A stretch of 13,650 bases of DNA from Bacteroidales bacterium (GCA_017471085.1 JAFUWW010000086.1:1-13650); one strand, 5' to 3'. Positions 6,038-13,405 are shown, numbered from the stretch's first letter. Notes: generated by a model not told the origin, from the letters alone. Translations and numbers: made by a program.

Positions 6038-7497
6038 GGTTTCTTGACCGGGTCGCAGGTAAGGCCGACCCCCAGCTTCTTGAAAATCTTACGGTCCACT
6101 TCCCCCAGCATCACGGTGGAGTGCACCTGGCATCCGCGGAGTTGCGGCAGGCAGGCCAGCGCTTTGCGGCAGTTCTCGTCCGTAGGGCAGAGAACAGACA
6201 GCGCAATCAGCACCTCGTCGGTATGCAGACGGGGATTCTTGCCATGCAGGTAGTCCACCTTGGTTTTCTGGATGGGCTGGATCATGCTCTGCGGGATAAG
6301 CTTGGTCATATGGTCGATGCCGGCCAGGTACTTGGTGGCATTGAGAATCAATGCAGCGCTCGGGCCCAGCAGCGAGCTGGTTTCCGAGGTAATCAGGGTG
6401 CCGTCGGCCAGTTCTATGGCGGCGGAAGGGACTCCGCACTTTTCTTTCCTTTCGCGGGCGGCCACCGTGCAGCGGCGATAGTCGGTCGTGACCTTGGCCT
6501 GCTTCATCAAAAGGGCGATCTTGTTCACTTCGCTGTCATTGCTGTCGCCGGAGGCCAGCTGCTCCAGCGCAGCATAATAACGGCGGATGATTTCGTGACG
6601 GGCCGCATCGCAGCAGGCATCCTCGTCGCTGAGGCAGTAGCCGATCATGTTCACGCCCATGTCGGTGGGCGACTTATAGGGATTGTCACCGTAGATTCCC
6701 TCGAAGAGGGCGTTCAGCACGGGGAAAATCTCGATGTCGCGGTTGTAATTCACCGCCATGGTGCCATAGGCCTCCAGATGGAACGGGTCGATCATGTTCA
6801 CGTCGTTCAAATCGGCCGTGGCGGCCTCGTAGGCGAGGTTCAGGGGGTGTTTGAGCGGCAGGTTCCAGATAGGGAAAGTCTCGAATTTGGCATAGCCGGC
6901 CTTGATGCCCCGCTTGTGCTCCTGATAGAGCTGGCTCAGGCAGACGGCCATTTTGCCGCTGCCGGGCCCCGGTGCCGTAACCACCACCAGCGGACGGGTA
7001 GTGACCACATAGTCGTTCTTGCCGAATCCCTCTTCCGAGTCTATCAGCGAAACATTCTGGGGGTAGCCCTCGATGGTGTGGTGGTAATACACCGTGATGC
7101 CCATGCGCTCCAGGCGCTGGCGGTAATGGTCGGCGCTGGACTGGCCGTTATAGTGGGTGATCACCACGGAACTCACCAGGAAACCGCGGCCTATGAACTC
7201 GTCCCGCAGGCGGAGCACGTCCATATCATAAGTGATGCCGAGGTCACTCCGGATCTTGTTCTTTTCAATGTCCACGGCACTGATCACGATAATGATCTCG
7301 CAATGGTCGTTGAGCTGCTGCAGCATGGTGAGCTTGCTGTCCGGCTCAAAACCGGGCAGCACCCTGCTGGCGTGATAATCGTCGAAAAGTTTACCACCGA
7401 ACTCCATGTAGAGCTTGTCGCCGAACTGGGCGATACGCTCCCTGATGTGCTCTGACTGGATTTTTAGATATTTTTTATTGTCGAACCCGTATTTCAT
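6034..7497 (-). CDS. DUF1846 domain-containing protein (UPF0371 family)
   Basis: 487-residue protein that matches the DUF1846/UPF0371 family along its length: FDNKKYLKIQSEHI and FGGKLFDDYHASRVLPGF near the N-terminus, THYNGQ in the middle of the first third, a P-loop-like APGPGSGKM at about 175-183, and FPIWNLPLKHPLNLAYEAATADLNDVNMIDPFH after it. The family's function is not established to my knowledge; structures exist but no assigned reaction. The glycine-rich motif suggests nucleotide or phosphate binding (inference). The ATG at 7497 was chosen over a TTG at 7509, which would sit on the -7 box. It is transcribed alone from the promoter at 7507-7538 and is convergent with the esterase. Confidence 0.93.
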   Translation of the reverse strand: MKYGFDNKKYLKIQSEHIRERIAQFGDKLYMEFGGKLFDDYHASRVLPGFEPDSKLTMLQQLNDHCEIIIVISAVDIEKNKIRSDLGITYDMDVLRLRDEFIGRGFLVSSVVITHYNGQSSADHYRQRLERMGITVYYHHTIEGYPQNVSLIDSEEGFGKNDYVVTTRPLVVVTAPGPGSGKMAVCLSQLYQEHKRGIKAGYAKFETFPIWNLPLKHPLNLAYEAATADLNDVNMIDPFHLEAYGTMAVNYNRDIEIFPVLNALFEGIYGDNPYKSPTDMGVNMIGYCLSDEDACCDAARHEIIRRYYAALEQLASGDSNDSEVNKIALLMKQAKVTTDYRRCTVAARERKEKCGVPSAAIELADGTLITSETSSLLGPSAALILNATKYLAGIDHMTKLIPQSMIQPIQKTKVDYLHGKNPRLHTDEVLIALSVLCPTDENCRKALACLPQLRGCQVHSTVMLGEVDRKIFKKLGVGLTCDPVKKP

Positions 7498-7506
7498 AAC
7501 GGGATA

Positions 7507-7538
7507 CAAAGGTACGAAAAAAGTACTTTCCGCTCCAA
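7507..7538 (-). promoter_or_regulatory. Promoter of the DUF1846 gene
   Basis: On the minus strand a TTG (7538-7536) is followed after 21 bases by TACCTTTG (7514-7507). Both match the Bacteroidetes boxes. The ATG at 7497 is 9 bases downstream. Confidence 0.75.
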
Positions 7539-7580
7539 ATTTTTTTTATTTTCCCAGCACAGTTTTTTCCGCGGCATAAA

Positions 7581-7611
7581 CAAAAGCAGGCGGCCATAAG
7601 TCTGACCGCCT
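7581..7611 (-). terminator. Intrinsic terminator of the nucleosidase/DUF1349/LolA-like operon
   Basis: On the minus strand AGGCGG (7611-7606) pairs with CCGCCT (7593-7588) across a 12-nt loop, followed by GCTTTTG with further T residues. It lies 46 bases after the LolA-like stop codon and also separates this operon from the DUF1846 promoter. Confidence 0.65.
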
Positions 7612-7625
7612 TTCAAAAACTCGCC

Positions 7626-7646
7626 CAGGGCAATCTGCATGCCCTG
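7626..7646 (-). terminator. Second hairpin downstream of the LolA-like gene
   Basis: CAGGGCA (7626-7632) pairs perfectly with TGCCCTG (7640-7646), a 7-bp stem with a 7-nt loop, 10 bases past the LolA-like stop. On the minus strand GGCGAGTTTTTG follows, so the T-run is displaced by several bases. It may act with the next hairpin as a tandem terminator or protect the 3' end of the transcript. Confidence 0.45.
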
Positions 7647-7656
7647 AAACTGACAC

Positions 7657-8283
7657 CTAATTGCGCTTGTCTATAAAGGTGGCGTTGGGATAATCGGCCG
7701 GATTGAAGGTGACCTGCTCTTCCGTTACCTGGAAAGAGAAGTCACGCATCGTCATTTTGATGCCGGACATCTTCGCACTCATGCTGATCGGGGAATAGGT
7801 TCCTTTGGCAACAACAAGGTCCATCGACTTGGGATCGTCCTTATTCTTGTTGTCCTTGGACTTCTTGCACTGGATATACCATGCCTCGTCCGTCTCTTTC
7901 TTGATGGAGACATCATAGCCGTCCGCGATTCCGGTCAGCATTTCAGCATCATTATTATCCGATGAAGAGCCCTCCTTATCATTCGTTATCTCCACCTCGT
8001 TCTTCTTGTCGTTATAAGTCCAGGATGTCTTTCCGTCCGACCAGGTAATCACCTTCGCTCCCGCTTCCGACATTTCCAGGCGCATCTTGTTTCCAAGGCT
8101 GTAAGACTTGGTCGACATCGTCCCCAGAAGGGGGATTTTGATATCCATCGTCATCACCAGTCCGTCTGTATCGGATTGGCTCATTACCTCCTCCATGCGG
8201 GAGAGGATCTCTTCAGGCGTCTGGGCATAAGTGGCCACTGCAGCCAGCAGGCAGACCAACAGGATTGCAATCTTTTTCATCAT
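7657..8283 (-). CDS. LolA-like outer-membrane lipoprotein-sorting family protein
   Basis: 208 residues with a signal peptide (about 1-20, cleavage before QTPEE), so periplasmic. The mature part matches the LolA-like group (COG2834 type): EEILSRMEEVM, a basic-acidic beta-rich middle with RLEMSEAGAKVITWSDGKTSW, and the C-terminal GIKMTMRDFSF, VTFNPADYPNATFIDKR. A lysine-rich linker KSKDNKNKDDPK is present. Family members carry or sense lipids or lipoproteins; whether this one is the true carrier is unclear because it sits with no LolB or LolCDE genes. Two adjacent ATGs (8283, 8280) are possible starts. It is the last gene of the operon, 16 bases after the DUF1349 stop. Confidence 0.8.
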   Translation of the reverse strand: MMKKIAILLVCLLAAVATYAQTPEEILSRMEEVMSQSDTDGLVMTMDIKIPLLGTMSTKSYSLGNKMRLEMSEAGAKVITWSDGKTSWTYNDKKNEVEITNDKEGSSSDNNDAEMLTGIADGYDVSIKKETDEAWYIQCKKSKDNKNKDDPKSMDLVVAKGTYSPISMSAKMSGIKMTMRDFSFQVTEEQVTFNPADYPNATFIDKRN

Positions 8284-8299
8284 TAAGTTGTTTCATAAA

Positions 8300-9037
8300 T
8301 TATTGTTGATCAGGCTGTTGACCATCGTGGGCCTTCCACATGCACTCGGTGATCTTCAGGTCGGTGAACACGGCCGTGAAAGAAGACTCTTCCGGAGAAC
8401 AGGCATATACGCCGAAGGAAATCTTGTCCGTGGCCGCATACATGTGACAGACACGCATCTGGCTGAAATCCACGCCGTCGGAGGAGCATTCGATGCAGAA
8501 GTCGTCTTCCCGGCGGGAGAATCGGTACCACATGGTCTTGACATCGGCCGGAATGGCGGTGGTTGCCCAGTCGGAATAGCCGTTGTTGGTGGCTACGCTG
8601 CCCAGGTGCTGGAATTCTTCATTTTCGTACTCCACGGAGCCTTTGAGCCAGTTTTCACTGTCCAGATACATCACGATGCCGCACTGGTCGAAACGGTGAT
8701 GGCTGCCGGAGAAATCGGTCCTTACCACGAAACTGAAGAACTTCTCGCGGGTTTCCATCTGGAACACGGGAGCGTTGTCGTTGCGGAAATGGTAATAGGT
8801 CCGCTGCCAAAGGTCTGTATGGGGTGCCGTGGTGATGGTCAGCGTATCTCCTTTGGCGGAATAGGCCGCCGGTTCCCGCGTCCACTTCAGCTGGTCCAGA
8901 TTCACCTGGCCGCCGGCAGCAAGGGCCGATGTCACGCTGTCGGCAAAGCCGCCAGCCGGTTTTTCAGGGACAGGGCCGCCACAGGCTACTGCCCAGACAC
9001 AGGCACATAAAAGAAGAAGATGAGTGAAATATTTCAT
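8300..9037 (-). CDS. DUF1349 domain lipoprotein
   Basis: 245-residue protein with a lipoprotein signal: hydrophobic residues 5-17, then AVAC with Cys19. Residues about 45-235 resemble DUF1349 (concanavalin-like beta-sandwich): KGDTLTITTAPHTDLWQRTYYHF, FFSFVVRTDF, FDQCGIVMYLDSENWLKGSVEYE, MWYRFSRREDDFCIECSSDG and ISFGVYACSPE. Related proteins are often called YihF- or regulation-of-enolase-like; none has a firm activity. The fold and surface location would suit carbohydrate binding, which is inference. It starts 6 bases after the nucleosidase-like gene and precedes the LolA-like gene. Confidence 0.85.
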   Translation of the reverse strand: MKYFTHLLLLCACVWAVACGGPVPEKPAGGFADSVTSALAAGGQVNLDQLKWTREPAAYSAKGDTLTITTAPHTDLWQRTYYHFRNDNAPVFQMETREKFFSFVVRTDFSGSHHRFDQCGIVMYLDSENWLKGSVEYENEEFQHLGSVATNNGYSDWATTAIPADVKTMWYRFSRREDDFCIECSSDGVDFSQMRVCHMYAATDKISFGVYACSPEESSFTAVFTDLKITECMWKAHDGQQPDQQ

Positions 9038-9043
9038 AGCATT

Positions 9044-9604
9044 CTATATAGTCCGGAGAAAATCAGTGAATTTGACGCGGATATCGCCCAGGATGCTCCG
9101 CCAGTCCTTCAACGTGCCGTCCAGGTTGTCGGAAACGGCTTTGAGGCAGAAGAACGGCAGGTCGTAGGTCTTGCAGAAAAGGGCGGCAGCATACGCTTCC
9201 ATGTCGAACAGGTCGTACTGGCGGGAAAGGGCCGCCACCTGCTCCGGGCTGAAGGTCTGCCTGCTCATGAAATAGTCTCCGGAAAAAACGGAGCAGCCCT
9301 CGCCGGGAAGGTCGATGCGGTCATAGATCAGTTCGCTGCCTCCATTGACAAAGCTGGTTACGCGCACAATTTCGCCGATAGGATACCGGGCCGATCCCGC
9401 ACTGCCGATATTCAATACGGCGGGTTTGCCTTTACAGGCGGCGTGCCACTGCACCAGGGCACTGTACATGCGCATTTTGCCCATGCCGGTATAGACTACG
9501 GGGAAAGGAACATCGGCCTCGCTGATTTCGTCCTTGTCGGCCACGAAAAGGACCAGATCGTGCGCCTTGAGTTCTTCCACTACTTTCTTATCAATCATTA
9601 TCAT
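9044..9604 (-). CDS. Nucleosidase/phosphorylase superfamily protein (MTA/SAH nucleosidase-like)
   Basis: 186-residue cytoplasmic protein of the purine nucleosidase/phosphorylase fold. Seen: TGMGK (39-43), the glycine-rich NIGSAGS (65-71), FDMEAYA with the conserved Glu near 136, and AVSDN (156-160) carrying the likely catalytic Asp. This fits the MTA/SAH nucleosidase-like branch but the protein is about 40 residues shorter than typical enzymes, mainly at the N-terminus, so the substrate is uncertain. ATGs at 9604 and 9598 are both possible; a further extension to a GTG at 9616 would almost touch the -7 box. It leads the operon with the DUF1349 lipoprotein and LolA-like gene and is divergent from the BASS transporter. 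Confidence 0.8.
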   Translation of the reverse strand: MIMIDKKVVEELKAHDLVLFVADKDEISEADVPFPVVYTGMGKMRMYSALVQWHAACKGKPAVLNIGSAGSARYPIGEIVRVTSFVNGGSELIYDRIDLPGEGCSVFSGDYFMSRQTFSPEQVAALSRQYDLFDMEAYAAALFCKTYDLPFFCLKAVSDNLDGTLKDWRSILGDIRVKFTDFLRTI

Positions 9605-9617
9605 TCGTTTTAACACA

Positions 9618-9625
9618 CAAAGTTA
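9618..9625 (-). promoter_or_regulatory. -7 box of the nucleosidase-led operon
   Basis: The minus strand reads TAACTTTG, an exact TAnnTTTG match, 13 bases upstream of the ATG at 9604. No -33 TTG at standard spacing is seen. Confidence 0.6.
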
Positions 9626-9685
9626 CCCATTTTTCGCTACAATCGAAAATTTCTTTTTCAAGATGAATTATTGCAGAATAAACAC

Positions 9686-9693
9686 TAACTTTG
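9686..9693 (+). promoter_or_regulatory. -7 box of the BASS transporter gene
   Basis: TAACTTTG is an exact TAnnTTTG match, 7 bases before the ATG at 9701. The TTG at 9671-9673 is too close to serve as -33. The identical box on the other strand 60 bases away serves the divergent operon. Confidence 0.65.
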
Positions 9694-9700
9694 TATTATT

Positions 9701-10558
9701 ATGGCCATTTGGATTGTTCTTCCCATTCTGACACTGCTGATGTTCGACCTGGGGCTTACGCTCAGATTCGAGGATTTCGGCCAGGTTTTCCGTAAACCCT
9801 GGCCCATTGCGATTGCCCTGCTGGGGCAACTGGTCCTGCTTCCGCTCATCGCCCTTGGGCTTGCCTGGGCGTTCAAGCTTACGCCGGTCTTTTTTATCGG
9901 CCTGGTTTTAATTGCCTGCTGCCCTGGAGGCAGTTCGTCCAATGTTTTCTCCCGGCTTGCCGGCGGTGACGTGGCCCTTTCGGTGACGCTTACCGCATTC
10001 AGCAGCGTCATCACCCTTTTTACCATTCCTTTCATCATGAGCTGGGCCACCCGCCTTGTAGGCGAGAGCGTAGGCATTTCGCTTCCGGTGGGAAATCTCA
10101 TCAAGCAGAATCTGGTGCTGATGCTCCTTCCCGTACTGCTGGGCATCGGCCTGCACTACGCCTGGCCGAAGGTGGCAGAAAAGACGGACAAGGTGCTCAG
10201 CAAACTGGCTTTCCCGCTGCTGATCGTGCTCGTCACCGTCTTTTACATCCAGCATCACAGGACCATCCTCGACAATATCGGCATCCTGGGCCTGTGCGTC
10301 ACGGCCCTGATCCTGGTCGCCATCGGATGCTCCTCCCTGCTGTCGCGCCTGGTGAAGACCGACAACCGGCAGCGGAGGACGGTGGTGATCGAGGTGGGCA
10401 TGCAGAATGCCGCACAGGCCATCGCCATCGCCTCCAGCCCCATTATCTTCGCCAATGAGCAGATGGCCATTCCCGCCATCCTCTATTCGCTGATGATGAA
10501 TATCGTCCTGCTGATCTATGTCGGGATCGTCAGGAAAAAGGACAAGGCCGGTATTTAA
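9701..10558 (+). CDS. Bile acid:sodium symporter (BASS/SBF) family transporter
   Basis: 285-residue inner-membrane protein with about nine or ten hydrophobic segments spread along its length. Family hallmarks are CPGGSSSN (74-81) and VGMQNAAQA (232-240), which in BASS structures line the substrate and sodium-binding crossover region. These proteins move organic anions such as bile acids, pantothenate or keto acids with sodium; which one is carried here cannot be told. In a gut Bacteroidales a bile-acid role is conceivable but unsupported. The gene has its own -7 box and is followed after 8 bases by the next promoter, with no terminator seen. Confidence 0.92.
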   Translation: MAIWIVLPILTLLMFDLGLTLRFEDFGQVFRKPWPIAIALLGQLVLLPLIALGLAWAFKLTPVFFIGLVLIACCPGGSSSNVFSRLAGGDVALSVTLTAFSSVITLFTIPFIMSWATRLVGESVGISLPVGNLIKQNLVLMLLPVLLGIGLHYAWPKVAEKTDKVLSKLAFPLLIVLVTVFYIQHHRTILDNIGILGLCVTALILVAIGCSSLLSRLVKTDNRQRRTVVIEVGMQNAAQAIAIASSPIIFANEQMAIPAILYSLMMNIVLLIYVGIVRKKDKAGI

Positions 10559-10566
10559 AAAATCAT

Positions 10567-10574
10567 TATCTTTG
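10567..10574 (+). promoter_or_regulatory. -7 box of the flavin reductase/GNAT/kinase operon
   Basis: TATCTTTG followed by CA is an exact TAnnTTTG match 30 bases before the ATG at 10605. It lies just past the BASS stop codon. No TTG at -33 is seen. A frame extending back to 10518 would start upstream of it. Confidence 0.65.
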
Positions 10575-10604
10575 CACAGGACCGACATTTTTAAATCCCA
10601 TATT

Positions 10605-11282
10605 ATGAAAAAGAATGCACTGTATATGATTCTGGCTGCGGCACTTACCCTCTGCAGCTGCCAGAACGCCAATAACCAAAACGCGAAAGATATGACCAGC
10701 AACGAACCCTTGAAAGAAGTCCAGGGCCGCAAGAATTTCGGCCCCGACCATGCCTTAGTCACCACCCCTCAGCCCTGCGTAATGATTGCCACCTGGGACA
10801 AGGACCACAACCCCGACGTGATGATGGCCGCCTGGGCCGGACAATACGACGCCAAGCAGATCGTCATCAGCCTTTCCAAGCACAAGACCACCGAGAACCT
10901 GGAACTTACCGGTGCCTTCACCGTGAGTTTCGCGGACATCAACACCGTGGCGGAGTCCGACTACTTCGGCCTTGTCAGCGGAAATAAAGTCCCAGACAAA
11001 GTGGCCAAAGCCGGCTTTACCGTGTCGCCCAGCCCGAATGTGGACGCCCCCATCATCAATGAATATCCCCTGACCCTCGAATGCAAGGTGGTCAGCTGGG
11101 AGGACGGCATCCTTGTCGGAGAAGTGGTGAACCAGAGTGCCGATGAGCGGATCCTGACCGACGGGAAGGTTGACCTCGCAAAACTCCAGCCCATCGTCTT
11201 CGATGCCGCCGGAATGTGCTACCGCGCCCTTGGCGACGTTGTCGGCGGCGCCTGGAATGCCGGCAAGAAGTTCATGGAATAA
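10605..11282 (+). CDS. Lipoprotein with flavin reductase (FMN-binding split-barrel) domain
   Basis: 225 residues. The N-terminus MKKNALYMILAAALTLCSC is a lipoprotein signal with Cys19, followed by an Asn-rich linker. Residues about 45-225 match the flavin-reductase-like/flavoredoxin domain: KNFGPDHALVTTPQPCVMIATW, PDVMMAAWAGQYDAKQIVISLSKHKTTENL, FTVSFAD, YFGLVSG, NEYPLTLECKVV, and YRALGDVVGGAW at the end. Cytoplasmic family members bind FMN and reduce flavins or other acceptors. Here the leader predicts anchoring outside the cytoplasm, so the source of flavin and electrons is open. It is the first gene of an operon with the acetyltransferase, 10 bases on. Confidence 0.87.
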   Translation: MKKNALYMILAAALTLCSCQNANNQNAKDMTSNEPLKEVQGRKNFGPDHALVTTPQPCVMIATWDKDHNPDVMMAAWAGQYDAKQIVISLSKHKTTENLELTGAFTVSFADINTVAESDYFGLVSGNKVPDKVAKAGFTVSPSPNVDAPIINEYPLTLECKVVSWEDGILVGEVVNQSADERILTDGKVDLAKLQPIVFDAAGMCYRALGDVVGGAWNAGKKFME

Positions 11283-11292
11283 TGTATCCGTC

Positions 11293-11859
11293 ATGCTCAT
11301 TCGGGACGCCATACCGTCGGAAGCCCCTTTCCTCGCCCAGTGTATCCTGGCCGGGATGCACCTCTATGACTTCGAGGGAGCGCTGAACGATGGCCAGGCC
11401 GTCATCCTGAAGAGCATCACGCAGTGCGAAGAACGGAAAGACACGCTGTATTCCTACGCCAACACAAGGGTGGCGGAGGTGGACGGTGTGGCCGCCGGAT
11501 CTTTGCTGTCGTATCCCGGAGAGCTTTATAAAGACCTCAAGGAAAAGACCTTCCGGGAGTTCTGGCCGGATTTCTTCACCCAGTTCGACAAAGACGAGCC
11601 GGAAACCGGTCCCGGCGAGTACTATCTGGACTCGCTCGCCGTTCTTCCGGCTTTCCGGAAGCAAGGCATCGGGCGGGCGCTTATCCTCGACGGCGTCCGG
11701 AAAGCGCTCTCGCTCGGTTTCCGGCAGGTGGCGCTGGTCGTCGACCCCGATTATCCTCACCTTGTCCGGCTGTACGAGAGCCTTGGCTTCGTTCCGGCCG
11801 GCCGCCGGAATGCTTTCGGGACAGACTTTCTCAGGATGATCTATTGTTCACATTCATAA
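11293..11859 (+). CDS. GNAT family N-acetyltransferase
   Basis: 188-residue cytoplasmic acyl-CoA-dependent transferase. The acetyl-CoA-binding motif A is visible as YYLDSLAVLPAFRKQGIGRAL (phosphate loop RKQGIGRA, 122-129), followed by motif B VDPDYPHLVRLYESLGFVPAG. The N-terminal 100 residues are acidic and aromatic, as in the larger Bacteroidales GNATs. The acceptor is unknown. ATG at 11293 was chosen because it begins the conserved MLIRDAIPSEA; an earlier frame extension overlaps the flavin reductase. It lies between flavin reductase and kinase genes at 10- and 13-base gaps, so all three are probably one transcript. Confidence 0.9.
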   Translation: MLIRDAIPSEAPFLAQCILAGMHLYDFEGALNDGQAVILKSITQCEERKDTLYSYANTRVAEVDGVAAGSLLSYPGELYKDLKEKTFREFWPDFFTQFDKDEPETGPGEYYLDSLAVLPAFRKQGIGRALILDGVRKALSLGFRQVALVVDPDYPHLVRLYESLGFVPAGRRNAFGTDFLRMIYCSHS

Positions 11860-11872
11860 TTACTTGCGCACC

Positions 11873-12721
11873 ATGTTTGAATCGGAGACCATCGACCTGG
11901 AGCAATACGTTCCATCCGGAGAGGGCGGAACAGCCGTCACCTATAAGCACAAAACACGCAATTCGCTGGCCAAGCTTTATAATCCCGGTTTCGAGGCCGA
12001 TATGGCCCTGGAAGAATTCAGGATAGGCCGGGCTGTTTTCGAAATGGGCATTCCCACCCCGGAACCTGTCCGCCTGGTTACGGACGGGACGCGGCAGGGG
12101 GCCGAATATGAATTCATCCCGGGAAAGCGTTCGTTTGCCCGCATCCTTTCTCAAGAGCCTGAACGGGAGAAGGAGATGGCCCTGGCGTTCGCCCAAGCGG
12201 GACGCCAGCTGCATGGCACCCATGCCGATACCTCCCGCATCCCCTCCATCAAAGAGGTGCTCCGGCAGTTTTATCTGCACAATGACTGCGTAACGGAAGA
12301 GTACAACCGCCGGGCCCTACGCTTCCTGGACAACGCTCCGGAGGCCGATACCTGCCTGCACGGCGACTTCCACATCGGCAATATCATCACCGACGGAACC
12401 CGCACCCTCTGGATTGATATCGGCCAGTTCTGCCATGGTGTCCCGGAATGGGACCTGGGCTGGTTCTGGACGATGAGCCACAATCTGGGCGACCAGCGGG
12501 CCGATTTCCTGCTGCACATGACCCAGGCGGCTTTGACCTCTTTCTGGGATGCCTTCCTTCCCGCCTATCTGGGAACGACAGACGCCAATGCGCTCGGCGG
12601 GTATTTGCGCCACATTCTGCCTTTTTATGCCGTGAGAGTCCCCTACATGTTCAGCCTGGTCAACCACGTGCGGTTTCCGGAAGCCGGCTGTCAATCGCTC
12701 CTCCGGCTGATTCCTGCGTAG
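11873..12721 (+). CDS. Aminoglycoside phosphotransferase (APH)-like kinase
   Basis: 282-residue protein of the APH/choline-kinase-like superfamily. Seen: glycine-rich GEGGTAVTYK (17-25), ATP-binding Lys34 in LAKLY, Glu47 or Glu48 in ALEEFRIG, catalytic loop HGDFHIGN (163-170) and metal-binding Asp182 in WIDIGQF. It resembles the group first described as a Fibrobacter succinogenes paralogous family (TIGR02172, from memory) more than true antibiotic-resistance enzymes. It probably phosphorylates a small molecule; nothing here indicates drug resistance. The ATG at 11873 was chosen over a TTG at 11864. It is the last gene of the operon and is convergent with the lipoprotein gene 23 bases away. 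Confidence 0.87.
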   Translation: MFESETIDLEQYVPSGEGGTAVTYKHKTRNSLAKLYNPGFEADMALEEFRIGRAVFEMGIPTPEPVRLVTDGTRQGAEYEFIPGKRSFARILSQEPEREKEMALAFAQAGRQLHGTHADTSRIPSIKEVLRQFYLHNDCVTEEYNRRALRFLDNAPEADTCLHGDFHIGNIITDGTRTLWIDIGQFCHGVPEWDLGWFWTMSHNLGDQRADFLLHMTQAALTSFWDAFLPAYLGTTDANALGGYLRHILPFYAVRVPYMFSLVNHVRFPEAGCQSLLRLIPA

Positions 12722-12743
12722 AGCCGGGCGGACGGGCTGTTTT
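12722..12743 (+). terminator. Weak terminator candidate between convergent genes
   Basis: AGCC (12722-12725) can pair with GGCT (12735-12738), extended imperfectly by neighbouring G and C, and is followed by GTTTT. The stem is short. It is the only candidate in the 23-base gap between the kinase and the convergent lipoprotein. Confidence 0.25.
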
Positions 12744-12744
12744 C

Positions 12745-13341
12745 TCAAGGATGGAATAACCTGTCCGCCAATTCTTTCCTGACAATCCTATAGTGGGGAC
12801 GATAGGCTTCGTTGTAGGCCTGGCTGTGATGATAGGCATATTGTCCGGAAGCAAGCAGGCTGTCAAGTTTCCGGGCATCTTCCTCCAGACCGGGGAGGTC
12901 CGGATGCGTGCGCCTGACCTCGGATAAGATCACCGTCCACTCTTTCTTCCAGGCTTCAACAGCCGTGCTGTCGACAGGAATGGCGCTCTGAACCAGCATT
13001 TCCGTCAGCTCCTCGGCCGACAGTCTCCCCTCCCGGACGGCACGCAGCGATACCCGCACGTAGTTCTCTTCCCAGCCGCAGGGCTCAGTGAAGGGCCCTG
13101 TCATCACCCCTGCCTCCTGAAGTTCCGACTGAATGTAACGCAAGGCTCCGTCCCTGTCATTGATCAGATGTCCGGGGCCGAAACGGTCCTGGAAAAAGCT
13201 CTTGTAAAGGTCTTGGAGGCGGCTCTCCGGGAACTGGGTCATCTGCCTTTCGATGGCGGCATCAACGACGTTCCGGTCTATGGCAGGGCGGCAGGATCCA
13301 AGTACGGACAATGCGGCTGCAAGAAGAATCAACTTTCTCAT
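12745..13341 (-). CDS. Bacteroidales lipoprotein of unknown function
   Basis: 198-residue protein with a strong lipobox LGSC (Cys17), so probably membrane-anchored in the envelope. The mature part is mostly helical and charged. Distinctive segments are DLYKSFFQDRFGPGHLIND (44-62), EPCGWEENYVRVSL (86-99), AWKKEW and HHSQAYNEAYRPHYRI near the C-terminus. I recall similar unannotated proteins from Bacteroides, but no function. The ATG at 13341 follows a full promoter at 13375-13405. The reading frame is open further upstream into the 51-bp repeat array, but that part lies across and beyond the promoter and is not credible coding. Confidence 0.85.
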   Translation of the reverse strand: MRKLILLAAALSVLGSCRPAIDRNVVDAAIERQMTQFPESRLQDLYKSFFQDRFGPGHLINDRDGALRYIQSELQEAGVMTGPFTEPCGWEENYVRVSLRAVREGRLSAEELTEMLVQSAIPVDSTAVEAWKKEWTVILSEVRRTHPDLPGLEEDARKLDSLLASGQYAYHHSQAYNEAYRPHYRIVRKELADRLFHP

Positions 13342-13374
13342 TGTAAGTTCGCTTTTGGCAATTTGTTCTGACGG

Positions 13375-13405
13375 CAAATTTACGAAAAGCCAGTATAAAA
13401 CACAA
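13375..13405 (-). promoter_or_regulatory. Promoter of the unknown lipoprotein gene
   Basis: On the minus strand a TTG (13405-13403) is followed after 20 bases by TAAATTTG (13382-13375) and C. Both boxes match the Bacteroidetes consensus with canonical spacing. The ATG at 13341 is 33 bases downstream. The -33 box lies 3 bases from the first 51-bp repeat. Confidence 0.8.

Noticed and set aside
9701..10558. Specific bile-acid uptake role for the BASS transporter
   Set aside because: Family membership alone does not fix the substrate; no bile salt hydrolase or hydroxysteroid dehydrogenase is recognisable with confidence in the window.
9908..10765. Minus-strand frame opposite the BASS transporter
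   Set aside because: His- and Asp-rich low-complexity translation spanning two real plus-strand genes and a promoter; a shadow frame.
11873..12721. Aminoglycoside resistance gene
   Set aside because: Only the general kinase motifs are shared; the sequence resembles broadly distributed APH-like kinases of unknown substrate, and there is no mobile or resistance context.
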